Shown piece by piece: positions 18,349 to 27,285 of a stretch of 64,000 nucleotides of DNA. A program made the position numbers and the translations under genes. A model generated the notes under the pieces. The model made no database searches, was not told where the DNA came from, and saw only the letters and a program-made list of their open reading frames with translations. Source of the stretch: Paenalicyclobacillus mengziensis (GTDB lineage Bacteria > Bacillota > Bacilli > Alicyclobacillales > Alicyclobacillaceae); the NCBI RefSeq assembly GCF_017298635.1, contig NZ_CP071182.1, positions 3,882,001 to 3,946,000 of the forward strand, read 5' to 3'. Every line of letters begins with the position of its first letter. Positions within the stretch are counted from its first letter, which is position 1.

Positions 18349-19353
18349 TGTCTTAGTCCTGGGTTGGTACCCCCTCGTATCGCCGACCAAGGATACTTTT
18401 GCATCTTACGGATAGGCCGGTACCCCCGGCCCTCTGATACGCACGTTCGGGTCGAAGCCCTTTACCATCGGTCACAAAATTTGATATCGCGATAGCGATA
18501 CCTATGTGCCTTACGTACCTTGGGCGGTGAACCCACAGAGGTAAGGTCCCACCCATAGATATCAACTTGTGCCCTGGCATCCGAACCCCCTGGGGTATCA
18601 CGCTGGCACTAAGTATCAACTGTTTCCCTACAGTCTAACCCCCTAGGGTATGCTGTCCAAATAGCGCTACCTTCGCTATCCTTATTTGTCAACCCCAGGG
18701 GGTATCGTACGTATCATCCTGTATCCTATGGCCGATCCGGTACCCCCCGTCCGCAGCCCCTAGATACACTTTTGTGTCTTAGTCCTGGGTTGGTACCCCC
18801 TCGTATCGCCGACCAAGGATACTTTTGCATCTTACGGATAGGCCGGTACCCCCGGCCCTCTGATACGCACGTTCGGGTCGAAGCCCTTTACCATCGGTCA
18901 CAAAATTTGATATCGCGATAGCGATACCTATGTGCCTTACGTACCTTGGGCGGTGAACCCACAGAGGTAAGGTCCCACCCATAGATATCAACTTGTGCCC
19001 TGGCATCCGAACCCCCTGGGGTATCACGCTGGCACTAAGTATCAACTGTTTCCCTACAGTCTAACCCCCTAGGGTATGCTGTCCAAATAGCGCTACCTTC
19101 GCTATCCTTATTTGTCAACCCCAGGGGGTATCGTACGTATCATCCTGTATCCTATGGCCGATCCGGTACCCCCCGTCCGCAGCCCCTAGATACACTTTTG
19201 TGTCTTAGTCCTGGGTTGGTACCCCCTCGTATCGCCGACCAAGGATACTTTTGCATCTTACGGATAGGCCGGTACCCCCAGCCCTCTGATACGCACGTTC
19301 GGTAGAAGCGGTTTCCCATCGGTCACAAAATTTGATATCGCGATAGCGATACC
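18349..19353. repeat. 2.4 direct copies of a 426-bp palindrome-rich unit
   Basis: Copies begin at 18349, 18775 and 19201 (TGTCTTAGTCCTGG), exactly 426 bp apart. The first two appear identical; the third is cut short at about 19353 and has drifted in its last 60 bp. The unit contains CCCC-type palindromes (for example ACCCCCTGGGGTATC), TATCGCGATA and many GATACC/GGTACC words. The set is bracketed by a separate 23-bp direct repeat, ATGGGGTTTACCTCTAAGAC plus AAG, at 18323-18345 and 19385-19407. No transposase or coding content is visible. Confidence 0.92.
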
Positions 19354-19461
19354 AAATGTATACCTACATCCGAGTCCATACCCTATGGGGTTTACCTCTA
19401 AGACAAGGAAGTATATCTACATCCAATCCCATACCCCACGGGGTAATCTCCAGCATGCATA

Positions 19462-19572
19462 ACCATCCCTGCGGCGGCGCCATCCAGCCCTATGGCGGCG
19501 TCACCATCCCTGCGGCGGCGCCATCCAGCCCTATGGCGGCGTCACCATCCCTGCGGCGCCATCCAGCCCTAG
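19462..19572. repeat. Tandem repeat, about 2.5 copies of a 41-bp unit
   Basis: GC-rich unit starting ACCATCCCTGCGGCGGCGCC, with copies at 19462 and 19503 and a deleted copy at 19544. It follows the 426-bp repeats. Confidence 0.9.
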
Positions 19573-19632
19573 CCCTGCGGCATCGCCAACTGCCGCGACC
19601 CTCCAGCAGTCGTCAGCAGCCGAAACAACAAA

Positions 19633-19671
19633 GGAACGGTCCTCAGGAAAAATTCGCCTGAAGACCGTTCC
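19633..19671 (-). terminator. Terminator of the ABC exporter operon
   Basis: 15-bp arms (19633-19647 and 19657-19671) with one G-U wobble on the minus strand and a 9-nt loop, followed there by TTTGTTGTTT. It lies 25 nt after the exporter stop codon. Confidence 0.8.
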
Positions 19672-19695
19672 GAATCGATGAGCACTCGCTAAACC

Positions 19696-21552
19696 TTAAG
19701 CCAGGAACTGGTACTGTGCCTCAACGAGACTGAAGTAGTGACCGCGCTGGCGCATCAGCTCAGTGTGGGTGCCCCGCTCGACGATGTGGCCCTGGTCGAA
19801 GACCAGAATCTGGTCAGCTTCGCGAATCGTCGACAGTCTGTGCGCCACCACGAATGCGGTTCGGCCGGAAAGCAGGACCTGTAGTCCCTTTTGAATCAAG
19901 TGTTCCGTGTAGGTATCAATGCTGGCGGTCGCTTCGTCGAGAATCAAAATCCTCGGGTCTGCGAGAATCGCCCGCGCGAACGACAGCAGTTGCCGCTGCC
20001 CCATCGACAATCGACTACCTCGTTCACGCACTTCCGTGTCATACCCGTCTTCCAACCCGCGAATGAATTCGTCTGCGTACACCGCGGTCGCTGCCGCAAC
20101 CACGTCCTCGTCCGACGCCTGCGGATTCCCATACCGGATGTTATCCATAATCGTTCCTGAGAAAATGAACGTGTCTTGAAGTACAATGCCGACCTGCGAC
20201 CGAAGGCTGTTTGATGTAATCGTTTTGATGTCCGTTCCATCGATGAGAATTCGGCCGCCCGTTGGGTCATAGAAACGAGCCAAAAGGTTCATCACCGTAC
20301 TCTTGCCAGCACCCGTGTGGCCAACCAGCGCAATGGTTTGACCTGGTTTTGCATGAAAGTCGATGTCTTCAATCGCCTTGCGGCCGGGTTCGTATTCAAA
20401 TGTGACGTCTAGAAATTCGACCGATCCGTTAATGTCCGGCAATCGCCCAGCCTGTGGCTCATCTTTGACTGTCGGTTCTGTATCGAGGTACTGGAAGATC
20501 CGCTCTGATGAGGCCATTGCCACGAGCAGTTGGTTGTACAGCTGTCCCAGTTGTGAAATCGGCTGCCAAAAATTTCCTAGGTAGTTCGCAAAGGCGACAA
20601 GCAAGCCCACAGTCACAGTAGTCCCTGGCGTTCTCAGAAGGTGTACACCGTACAAGAACAATACTGCGCTGCCTACTGCGCTCGTGAAGTCCACCAAAGG
20701 ACCGAATAAGATGCTGCGCCGCTGCGCCCGCAGGAAGTAGCGCATATAATCGAAGTTCATCCCCTGAAAAAACTCCTGGTTCTCATCCTGGCGTGTGTAT
20801 GCCTCTGTCACCCGCATCCCCTGAATCGCTTCGGCAAGGTGTGCATTTAGGCGCGATAGGCGGATTCGCACCTGCTGCCAAGCCCTCCGAATGGTAACCG
20901 TCAGGCGTGTCGACAGTAAAAACATGATGGGTACGATAATCATCGTCACAAGCGCCAGGCGAGCATTGAGGGAGAGCATGATGACAACAATACCAATCAG
21001 TGTAAACACGTTGGTGATGCTGTTGATGACACCGTTTGTAAACAAGTCCTGAAGCGAGTTGACATCATTCATAATTCGAACCAAAACTGACCCGGCCGGA
21101 CGGCTTTCAAAGAACCCTAAAGACAGCCGTTGCACGTGGCTGAACAATTCAGCCCGGAGGCCCTGAATGACTCGCTGTCCGAGCAAGTTTGTCAAATAGA
21201 TGCGGTAGTGACTTGCCACGAAATTCAGCAGATAGAGCGCAAGCAAGAATACGGAGTCCATAACTAGTCGGTGCATATCGCCCTGTGAAATGGCCGTGTC
21301 AATCACTTTCCCCACCATATAGGGCCCAAACAACGTTGCCACCAAATTACCGAGTGTCGCAATCAAGGCGAGCACAATCAGCTTTGGGTAATTGGTTACG
21401 TACCGGAACAACCGCTTCATTTGCCCCAATTGAAACTTTTTCTCGAGGGCCTCATCATCTTTGTAAATAAAAGGCGCCCGAAGTCCTGCCTCTGTGTGCG
21501 GAGCAGTACCGTCTGAAGTTGCAATTGTTGCTTTCATTTGCGGCTTACTCAT
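19696..21552 (-). CDS. ABC exporter half-transporter (multidrug/lipid type), second subunit
   Basis: 618 residues from the ATG at 21552, which overlaps the stop of the preceding exporter gene (ATGAGTAA). A six-helix membrane domain (about 50-330) precedes an ATPase domain with Walker A GHTGAGKST, Q-loop QDTFIFSGTIMDNI, signature RLSMGQRQLLSFARA and Walker B ILILDEATASID, followed by the H-loop AHRLSTI. The signature reads LSMGQ rather than LSGGQ, and this subunit has the full D-E Walker B pair. It most likely pairs with the next gene as a heterodimeric exporter like YknU/YknV or BmrCD. Substrate unknown. Confidence 0.9.
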   Translation of the reverse strand: MSKPQMKATIATSDGTAPHTEAGLRAPFIYKDDEALEKKFQLGQMKRLFRYVTNYPKLIVLALIATLGNLVATLFGPYMVGKVIDTAISQGDMHRLVMDSVFLLALYLLNFVASHYRIYLTNLLGQRVIQGLRAELFSHVQRLSLGFFESRPAGSVLVRIMNDVNSLQDLFTNGVINSITNVFTLIGIVVIMLSLNARLALVTMIIVPIMFLLSTRLTVTIRRAWQQVRIRLSRLNAHLAEAIQGMRVTEAYTRQDENQEFFQGMNFDYMRYFLRAQRRSILFGPLVDFTSAVGSAVLFLYGVHLLRTPGTTVTVGLLVAFANYLGNFWQPISQLGQLYNQLLVAMASSERIFQYLDTEPTVKDEPQAGRLPDINGSVEFLDVTFEYEPGRKAIEDIDFHAKPGQTIALVGHTGAGKSTVMNLLARFYDPTGGRILIDGTDIKTITSNSLRSQVGIVLQDTFIFSGTIMDNIRYGNPQASDEDVVAAATAVYADEFIRGLEDGYDTEVRERGSRLSMGQRQLLSFARAILADPRILILDEATASIDTYTEHLIQKGLQVLLSGRTAFVVAHRLSTIREADQILVFDQGHIVERGTHTELMRQRGHYFSLVEAQYQFLA

Positions 21553-23341
21553 GGCCGCCCCCCCCACCTGACACAGCGATACCACCAAACCCTGAGGCTG
21601 ACTGTGTCACAGACTCAAAATCCTGGAACTGCATGTCAAATATCTTGCGATACAATCCCCCGGTTTGTTGTAAGAGTTCATCATGTGTACCACGTTGAAC
21701 GACCCGTCCTTGTTCAATCACCAGGATTTGATTGGCTCGCTTTACAGACGAAATCCGATGCGCAATGATGAACGTCGTCCGTCCCTTCATCACCCGCTCC
21801 AAATCCTGTTGAATCTTGTACTCTGTCTCCATGTCAACGGCACTCGTGGCGTCGTCAAGAATCAACACAGAAGGATTCATGAGAATGGCACGGGCGAGTG
21901 CCAGGCGCTGCTTCTGTCCGCCGGATAAACCGAGACCACGCTCTCCGACCAAGGTATAGTAGCCTTCTGGCAAGCGCTCAATGAATTCCGCAGCATCTGC
22001 CATTTCAGCTGCGCGACGGACATCCTCCATCGTTGCACTCGGGTTCCCATACGCGATATTGGAAAAAATCGTCGTTGAGAACAAAAATGGTTCCTGGAAC
22101 ACCACGGAAATTTGATTGCGAAGGGTTTGCAGGTCCCATTCACGGACGTCGACACCGTCAATTCTGACCGATCCGCTGTGCACGTCATAAAACCTGGGCA
22201 ACAGGTTCACCAGTGTAGATTTCCCAGCTCCTGTAAGACCGACAAGTGCGATGGTCTCACCCGGTTCTGCCGTCAGAGACACATCCGCAAGTACAGTTTC
22301 CGCACCGTACTGCATGGTCACACGTTCCAACTCGACTTGACCCAAAATCTGTGCTTCGTGTTTTCCACCCTGGCTGGCCAGCTCATCTGGTGCCTCGAGC
22401 ACTTCAAGCAATCGATCGCCTGCAGCAACAGCCTGAGTCAAGTTGTTGAGAAAGAATCCGAGGTTTGAGAGCGGCCAAATCAGCGACCAGACGACACTCA
22501 AAAAGGCAACGAGATCGCCGAGATTCAAGCCCTTGTGGTGCATGACCAACAACCCGCCGACAAACAAGATAAGAACAACGCCAAAGTTTCCGATAAATTC
22601 GATAAACGGAAAGAACTTTTTCCAAAGGTGCGTAGCACCCATATTGGCATCGAAATAGGAGTCATTTCTGTCCGTGAACTTGATGATTTCACGGTCTTCT
22701 TTTGCAAACGACTTGACGGTCCTCATGCCCATGATGGTTTCCTGGACCCCCGAGTTGAGGGTACCCAGCGTCTTTCGGATTCGGCGATACGTTGGGCGCA
22801 ATTGCCCGTCAAAGCGAACGGCTGTCACCGCCAGAATCGGCATGAGACAGGCAATTACCAAGGCCAGCCACCCATTCATCGACACCATTAAACCGATACC
22901 GAATACAATGGTCAGTACCAGGTTGACGAGGTTGTTGATACCGAAGGCGAGAAACATGCGGAATGCATCCAAATCGGCTGTCATACGCGACATCAGATCG
23001 CCCGTGTGAACCTGGTCATAGTACGAAAACGACTGCGTATTCAACTTTCGGTAGAGCGCGTTTCGCAGATCGAGACCCGATTTGGCGCCAAACACCTGCC
23101 CTAAGTACTGATACAAGAAGTTAAAAATGTCTTTTAAGAATGCGGCTACAAGAATACCTGCGATGAGCAGCGGCAGCTCCTTGTAGTGCCCTGCCATAAT
23201 GACCTGATTCACAATCGTCTTCAGTAAATACGGATAGACGAGTCCCAAAGCTGTCGCGATAACCAACAGTGCAAGGCTCACGTACAACCACCAAAGATAG
23301 GGACGATAGAATCTACTCAGCCGCCGAAACACACTCGTCAT
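21545..23341 (-). CDS. ABC exporter half-transporter, first subunit
   Basis: 598 residues from the ATG at 23341 (MTSVFRRLSRFYRPYLWW), preceded by GGGGGTG; the frame is open further upstream without support. Six membrane helices are followed by an ATPase domain with Walker A GLTGAGKST, Q-loop QEPFLFSTTIFSNI, signature GLSGGQKQRLALARA and Walker B VLILDDATSAVD. The catalytic glutamate after Walker B is Asp (LDD), the degenerate site found in one subunit of heterodimeric exporters. That supports pairing with the gene that overlaps its 3' end. Confidence 0.9.
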   Translation of the reverse strand: MTSVFRRLSRFYRPYLWWLYVSLALLVIATALGLVYPYLLKTIVNQVIMAGHYKELPLLIAGILVAAFLKDIFNFLYQYLGQVFGAKSGLDLRNALYRKLNTQSFSYYDQVHTGDLMSRMTADLDAFRMFLAFGINNLVNLVLTIVFGIGLMVSMNGWLALVIACLMPILAVTAVRFDGQLRPTYRRIRKTLGTLNSGVQETIMGMRTVKSFAKEDREIIKFTDRNDSYFDANMGATHLWKKFFPFIEFIGNFGVVLILFVGGLLVMHHKGLNLGDLVAFLSVVWSLIWPLSNLGFFLNNLTQAVAAGDRLLEVLEAPDELASQGGKHEAQILGQVELERVTMQYGAETVLADVSLTAEPGETIALVGLTGAGKSTLVNLLPRFYDVHSGSVRIDGVDVREWDLQTLRNQISVVFQEPFLFSTTIFSNIAYGNPSATMEDVRRAAEMADAAEFIERLPEGYYTLVGERGLGLSGGQKQRLALARAILMNPSVLILDDATSAVDMETEYKIQQDLERVMKGRTTFIIAHRISSVKRANQILVIEQGRVVQRGTHDELLQQTGGLYRKIFDMQFQDFESVTQSASGFGGIAVSGGGGGHE

Positions 23342-23525
23342 CCATTCACCCCCAAAACGTACTGAATGGGAGCTTGTAGGCCCCCAACAATAGATTGTGC
23401 CGGACACGCGCTCCCAAATTCGGCGACGATTTCCGACAACGTAGTTGTGATTTAATCACAAACACGCAAGGATGGGAATGACCGATTTTGCAGATTCCTT
23501 TCCAATTTGGCTATATTCTGTTTTC

Positions 23526-24335
23526 CTATTTCATGTTCGCACGGAATTGTGTAGGGGACATCCCAAAGCGGCTTCGGAATAGTCGATAAAAGTAGGAGTA
23601 ACTGCGAAATCCTGATGACTCGGCCGCCTCTTCAAGCGTCATCCGGCTGAACCTTATGCGGTCGCAAGCCATGCTGAGTCGTGTCTCTTGCAGGAACTGC
23701 ACCATGGTTTGGTTAAAGGTTTCCTTGAATAAGTGGACAGCGCGAGATACGCTGAGCCCCACATGGTCAGCCACGCCCTGAACAGATATGTCGTTCCCCG
23801 CGTGCTGCAACAGAAACGCTTTCATCTGATATGCAACAAGCGACTCCGCGGTCGTAGGTGAGTCCTCCCACCCGAGCATAGCATCATCCAGGTGCAGACA
23901 GAGTGCGCGCAAAATGTAGTCTTCTTTCTCTGCTTTGTTCTTCGAGACACCCTTGTGATGCCAGACCAACTGTCGCCACAGTCCAACTGTCTCGTCAGAC
24001 AAGAGAATGTTGGCACGCTTTGGGCGGACCTTTGATGACCACCACTTATCCAGCCACCGGCCGCGACAAAACACAAAAAAATCACTGCTCACCGCACTAC
24101 CCGCGCCCGGCTCAGCAATGGACAGGACATAAGGGTCACCCGGGGCATACAGAACCACATCGCCCGCGCCGATCTCGACGATATCTTGGTCTATCAGCAT
24201 TTGTGCATTGCCTTCAGTCTGCAACCTGATGAGGTAGGAAGCGAGCCCTTCACGGTTTGAAGCGTAAAACTGGGCGTCGTGAACCGAATAACCCGCTGCC
24301 AGAACAATCGCTCCGTGTGTACAATCTCCCTGCAC
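23526..24335 (-). CDS. AraC family transcriptional regulator
   Basis: 269 residues from a GTG at 24335 with GGAGGTGA just upstream. The N-terminal half is a cupin-like sensor (GAGDVVLYAPGDPYVLSI). The C-terminal 100 residues hold the two helix-turn-helix motifs: ISVQGVADHVGLSVSRAVHLFKETFNQTMVQFLQETRLSMACDRIRFS and LEEAAESSGFRSYSYFYRLFRSRFGMSPTQFR. It lies between ddl and the exporter genes on the same strand. The target is unknown. Confidence 0.88.
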   Translation of the reverse strand: MQGDCTHGAIVLAAGYSVHDAQFYASNREGLASYLIRLQTEGNAQMLIDQDIVEIGAGDVVLYAPGDPYVLSIAEPGAGSAVSSDFFVFCRGRWLDKWWSSKVRPKRANILLSDETVGLWRQLVWHHKGVSKNKAEKEDYILRALCLHLDDAMLGWEDSPTTAESLVAYQMKAFLLQHAGNDISVQGVADHVGLSVSRAVHLFKETFNQTMVQFLQETRLSMACDRIRFSRMTLEEAAESSGFRSYSYFYRLFRSRFGMSPTQFRANMK

Positions 24336-24377
24336 AGACTCACCTCCTGCAAAACGTAAAAACAGTCCACTGAACCC

Positions 24378-25523
24378 TCAGACGTCAAATTCAATCTGCG
24401 ACCTGCGGCGCTCCTCTGCCCGTTCGATGGCATAAGCAAGCAATTTGCCAATCAACTCCGAATAGGCGACACCTGTCGCTTCCCACAACTTCGGATACAT
24501 GCTGAACTTGGTGAAACCAGGCATCGTGTTGATCTCGTTAATCAACACACGCTGAGTATCTTTCTCGACAAAGAAATCAACCCTTGCCAAGCCGCTGCAA
24601 TCGATAGCCTTGTAAGCTTGTATCGCTAGCCGCCTGATTTCCTCAGTCAGTTCATCAGAAATCGGTGCCGGTATCATCAACGTCGATTCGCCGTCCAGAT
24701 ACTTTGCCCTGTAGTCATAGAATTCGTTGGATGGAATCACTTCACCTGGTACCGAGGCCTTCGGCGCATCGTTGCCAAGCACTGCGACTTCGACTTCACG
24801 CACGTTGAGGCCCTGTTCAATGATAATTTTGCGGTCGTATTTGGCTGCTAAATCGATGGCATTACGGAGCTCAGCTTGCGATTTGACCTTTGAAATACCC
24901 ACACTTGACCCAAGGTTGGCTGGTTTGACAAAGCACGGGTATCCGAGACGCGTTTCGACGTTTTTCGTTACCATCGATGGGTCTGTCTCCCATTCGTTCC
25001 TCGTGCAGTATACATAGTCGACTTGCGGCAGCCCGACGGCAGCAAACATTCGTTTCATCAAGACCTTATCCATACCAACCGAGGAGGCAGCAACCCCTGC
25101 CCCGACGTATGGCACATTGAGAAGCTCGAACATCCCTTGGACAGTGCCGTCTTCCCCATACGAACCATGAAGAACTGGAAATAATACATCAATACTTTCC
25201 ATGACATGCTCGGGTATAACGCTTGGCTGTCCTGTCTGCAGACCTTGTTCGGGCACAGAACCGGCAAATACGTCGTCACCCGTGTTTCCCTCTGTCACCA
25301 CGTTGCCATTTGTACGCGGCGCCTGTAAGGTTGCCCAGCCACCCTCAAGCACACGTCGTGCCCGCTCACCTGCAGACCATCGACCCTGTTTATCAATCGC
25401 TATCGGCATGACATCGTATTTATTCCTATCTAAGGCTTCAATCACCGATTTCGCGCTCTCAATAGAGACTTCGTGTTCCCCAGACTTGCCACCAAAAACC
25501 ACGCCCACTCGTATCCTCGTCAC
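24378..25523 (-). CDS. ddl: D-alanine--D-alanine ligase
   Basis: ATP-grasp enzyme making D-Ala-D-Ala for peptidoglycan. The GTG at 25523, with AAGGGG 9 nt upstream, gives VTRIRVGVVFGGKSGEHEVSIESAKSV, the canonical N-terminus. Other motifs are LHGSYGEDGTVQGMFELLNVPYVGAGVAASSVGMDK, CFVKPANLGSSVGISKV, and the metal-binding end VLINEINTMPGFTKFSMYPKLWEATG. The product is 381 residues. The gene is divergent from murF, the next enzyme using its product. Confidence 0.95.
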   Translation of the reverse strand: MTRIRVGVVFGGKSGEHEVSIESAKSVIEALDRNKYDVMPIAIDKQGRWSAGERARRVLEGGWATLQAPRTNGNVVTEGNTGDDVFAGSVPEQGLQTGQPSVIPEHVMESIDVLFPVLHGSYGEDGTVQGMFELLNVPYVGAGVAASSVGMDKVLMKRMFAAVGLPQVDYVYCTRNEWETDPSMVTKNVETRLGYPCFVKPANLGSSVGISKVKSQAELRNAIDLAAKYDRKIIIEQGLNVREVEVAVLGNDAPKASVPGEVIPSNEFYDYRAKYLDGESTLMIPAPISDELTEEIRRLAIQAYKAIDCSGLARVDFFVEKDTQRVLINEINTMPGFTKFSMYPKLWEATGVAYSELIGKLLAYAIERAEERRRSQIEFDV

Positions 25524-25773
25524 AATTGCCAACCCCTTTTTGTAAAGCGCCCATGGGGCAACATGAGAAAGGAGAAAGAACCGTGCAGCCACCCATGTGC
25601 GTCTACATTATATACGATGTTTCGACCTAAACGAGCGATAAACATCTGCTGGCATCCCAGATTTAGTCTATTAACGAGGACGTGAACCCGTGTCAACAGC
25701 CTAGGGGCTAACTCATACAATCTTTTTGTGTGCTACAATCCGAATGACAAAGTGGAAGACTGGAGGACCACCA

Positions 25774-27153
25774 ATGACTCCCTTATCGGCCGCTTTCGTG
25801 GCGAAAATTACAAACGGCAAAGTAATTTCCGGCGATAGTGATATCGTGATGAGCGGCTTGTCTATCGACAGCCGCAAGCTTCGGTCTGGGGATATGTTTG
25901 TGGCGTTTGAAGGAGCCAGTGTGGACGGGCACCGGTTCGTTTTGCAAGCGCTCAGCGCGGGTGCAAACGGAGCCATCGTAACCCGCCCGCTCGACCCTGA
26001 CGTTTCGTCAAACGAAAAGCCTATTGTGCTCGTCGAGAACGCCTTGACAGCCGTGCAACAGTTAGCCGTTCATGAACGTGCCGCCTTTTCCGGACCCGTC
26101 ATCGGCGTCACTGGGAGCAACGGCAAGACGACAACCAAGGATATGATAGCAACCGTATTTTCTACCGGCGGAGCATGTCTTTCCACAGAAGGGAACCTGA
26201 ACACAGAACTCGGGTTGCCACTGACTCTTCTGCGACGTGTAGGGACGGAGCGGTCGATGGTGCTCGAAATGGGCATGCGCGGTTTGGGGCAAATTGCAGA
26301 GCTCTGCAGAATTGCACAGCCGTCAGCAGGCATCATCACCAACATCGGGCAAAGTCACCTGGAGTTGCTCGGCAGTCAAGAGCGGATCGCCGACGCGAAA
26401 GGAGAACTCCTCGAAGCCTTGCCGAGAGACGGCGTGGCTGCCCTAACCTTCGGAGACCCCTGGCTCGAACGGATTCAATCTCGGACGAAAGCCCGCGTCT
26501 TTTGGTACGGTTTATCGGATGCCGCAGACGCGTTTGCTTCGGAACTTGAGTCGACGGAGCGAGGTACGAGATTTCAGGCAAACGTTTTCGGCAAGTCGGT
26601 CGCCGTCGACCTTCCCACACGGGGCCAGCACAATGTCATTAACGCGTTGGGCGCCTTGCTGCTCGGCAGCGTACACGAGCTGAACCTCAGCGATATGGCT
26701 GACGCCCTGCACAATCTCAGAGCGTCAGTCGGCCGACTGCGGGTCATCAACGGCCGCAGTGACCGGGTCCTCATTGACGACTGCTACAATGCAAGCCCGC
26801 TGTCCATGAAAGCAAGCCTTGGCGTCCTCATGGAACAGGCCAAAGGTTCAACGACCGTCGCTGTGCTCGGCGACATGTTTGAACTAGGCAGTTATGAACG
26901 ACAAGGCCACCTGGAGGTCGGTGCATTTTGTGCCGAGATTGGTGTTGACAAAGTCATTGCAGTGGGAGAGCGTGCGGCATGGATGGCTGAAGGGGCAAAA
27001 GCTGCCGGACACCCTCACGTGGAGTACTTTGCGAGCAAGTCTGAGTTGCTTCACCACCTCGAACAAGTGGTTCCGAGTCATTCCACGGTGCTCGTGAAAG
27101 CCTCCCGTGGGATGGCGCTCGAGGACGTCGTTGCATTTCTGACCAGGGTGTAA
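25774..27153 (+). CDS. murF: UDP-N-acetylmuramoyl-tripeptide--D-alanyl-D-alanine ligase
   Basis: Adds D-Ala-D-Ala to the UDP-MurNAc tripeptide in the cytoplasm. The ATG at 25774 has GGAGG 7 nt upstream; a frame open from 25726 is not supported. The 459-residue product has the N-terminal uridine-binding domain (LSIDSRKLRSGDMFVAFEGASVDGHRFV), the ATP loop GVTGSNGKTTTKDM, the central NIGQSHLELLGSQERIADAKGEL and the C-terminal domain (DDCYNASPLSMKASL, VLGDMFELG). It is divergent from ddl across a 250-bp gap that should contain both promoters. Confidence 0.95.
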   Translation: MTPLSAAFVAKITNGKVISGDSDIVMSGLSIDSRKLRSGDMFVAFEGASVDGHRFVLQALSAGANGAIVTRPLDPDVSSNEKPIVLVENALTAVQQLAVHERAAFSGPVIGVTGSNGKTTTKDMIATVFSTGGACLSTEGNLNTELGLPLTLLRRVGTERSMVLEMGMRGLGQIAELCRIAQPSAGIITNIGQSHLELLGSQERIADAKGELLEALPRDGVAALTFGDPWLERIQSRTKARVFWYGLSDAADAFASELESTERGTRFQANVFGKSVAVDLPTRGQHNVINALGALLLGSVHELNLSDMADALHNLRASVGRLRVINGRSDRVLIDDCYNASPLSMKASLGVLMEQAKGSTTVAVLGDMFELGSYERQGHLEVGAFCAEIGVDKVIAVGERAAWMAEGAKAAGHPHVEYFASKSELLHHLEQVVPSHSTVLVKASRGMALEDVVAFLTRV

Positions 27154-27160
27154 GAATGCT

Positions 27161-27203
27161 TACAAAAAGGCATGAACGGGCTTCATCCGTGGCCCGTTCA
27201 TGC
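27161..27203 (-). terminator. Terminator between convergent murF and the amidohydrolase gene
   Basis: Perfect 12-bp stem GCATGAACGGGC (27170-27181) with GCCCGTTCATGC (27192-27203) and a 10-nt loop. The minus strand continues with TTTTTG, so it serves best for the amidohydrolase genes; it can also end murF transcription. Confidence 0.85.
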
Positions 27204-27285
27204 ACTTGGCGCCAAACTTATGCGCTCGTGAATCTGGTACGCTCGAAGGTTTTCCGAGAGCATTGCTCTGGGTGCGATAGCTCTG

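Larger units (their letters stand above)
18059..19632. other. 1.6-kb gene-free, repeat-filled intergenic region
   Basis: Between the sugar-acid transporter promoter and the ABC exporter terminator I find no supportable gene. The region is made of a 13-bp tandem repeat, a 426-bp repeat present 2.4 times, and a 41-bp repeat. Identical 88-codon frames in the 426-bp copies lack ribosome sites and are not believable genes. Confidence 0.8.

Noticed and set aside
18353..19045. Two identical 88-codon frames on the minus strand inside the 426-bp repeats
   Set aside because: Identity follows from DNA duplication; no ribosome site and palindrome-driven composition.
18108..19582. Possible CRISPR array
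   Set aside because: Repeats are head to tail without unique spacers, and no cas gene is near.
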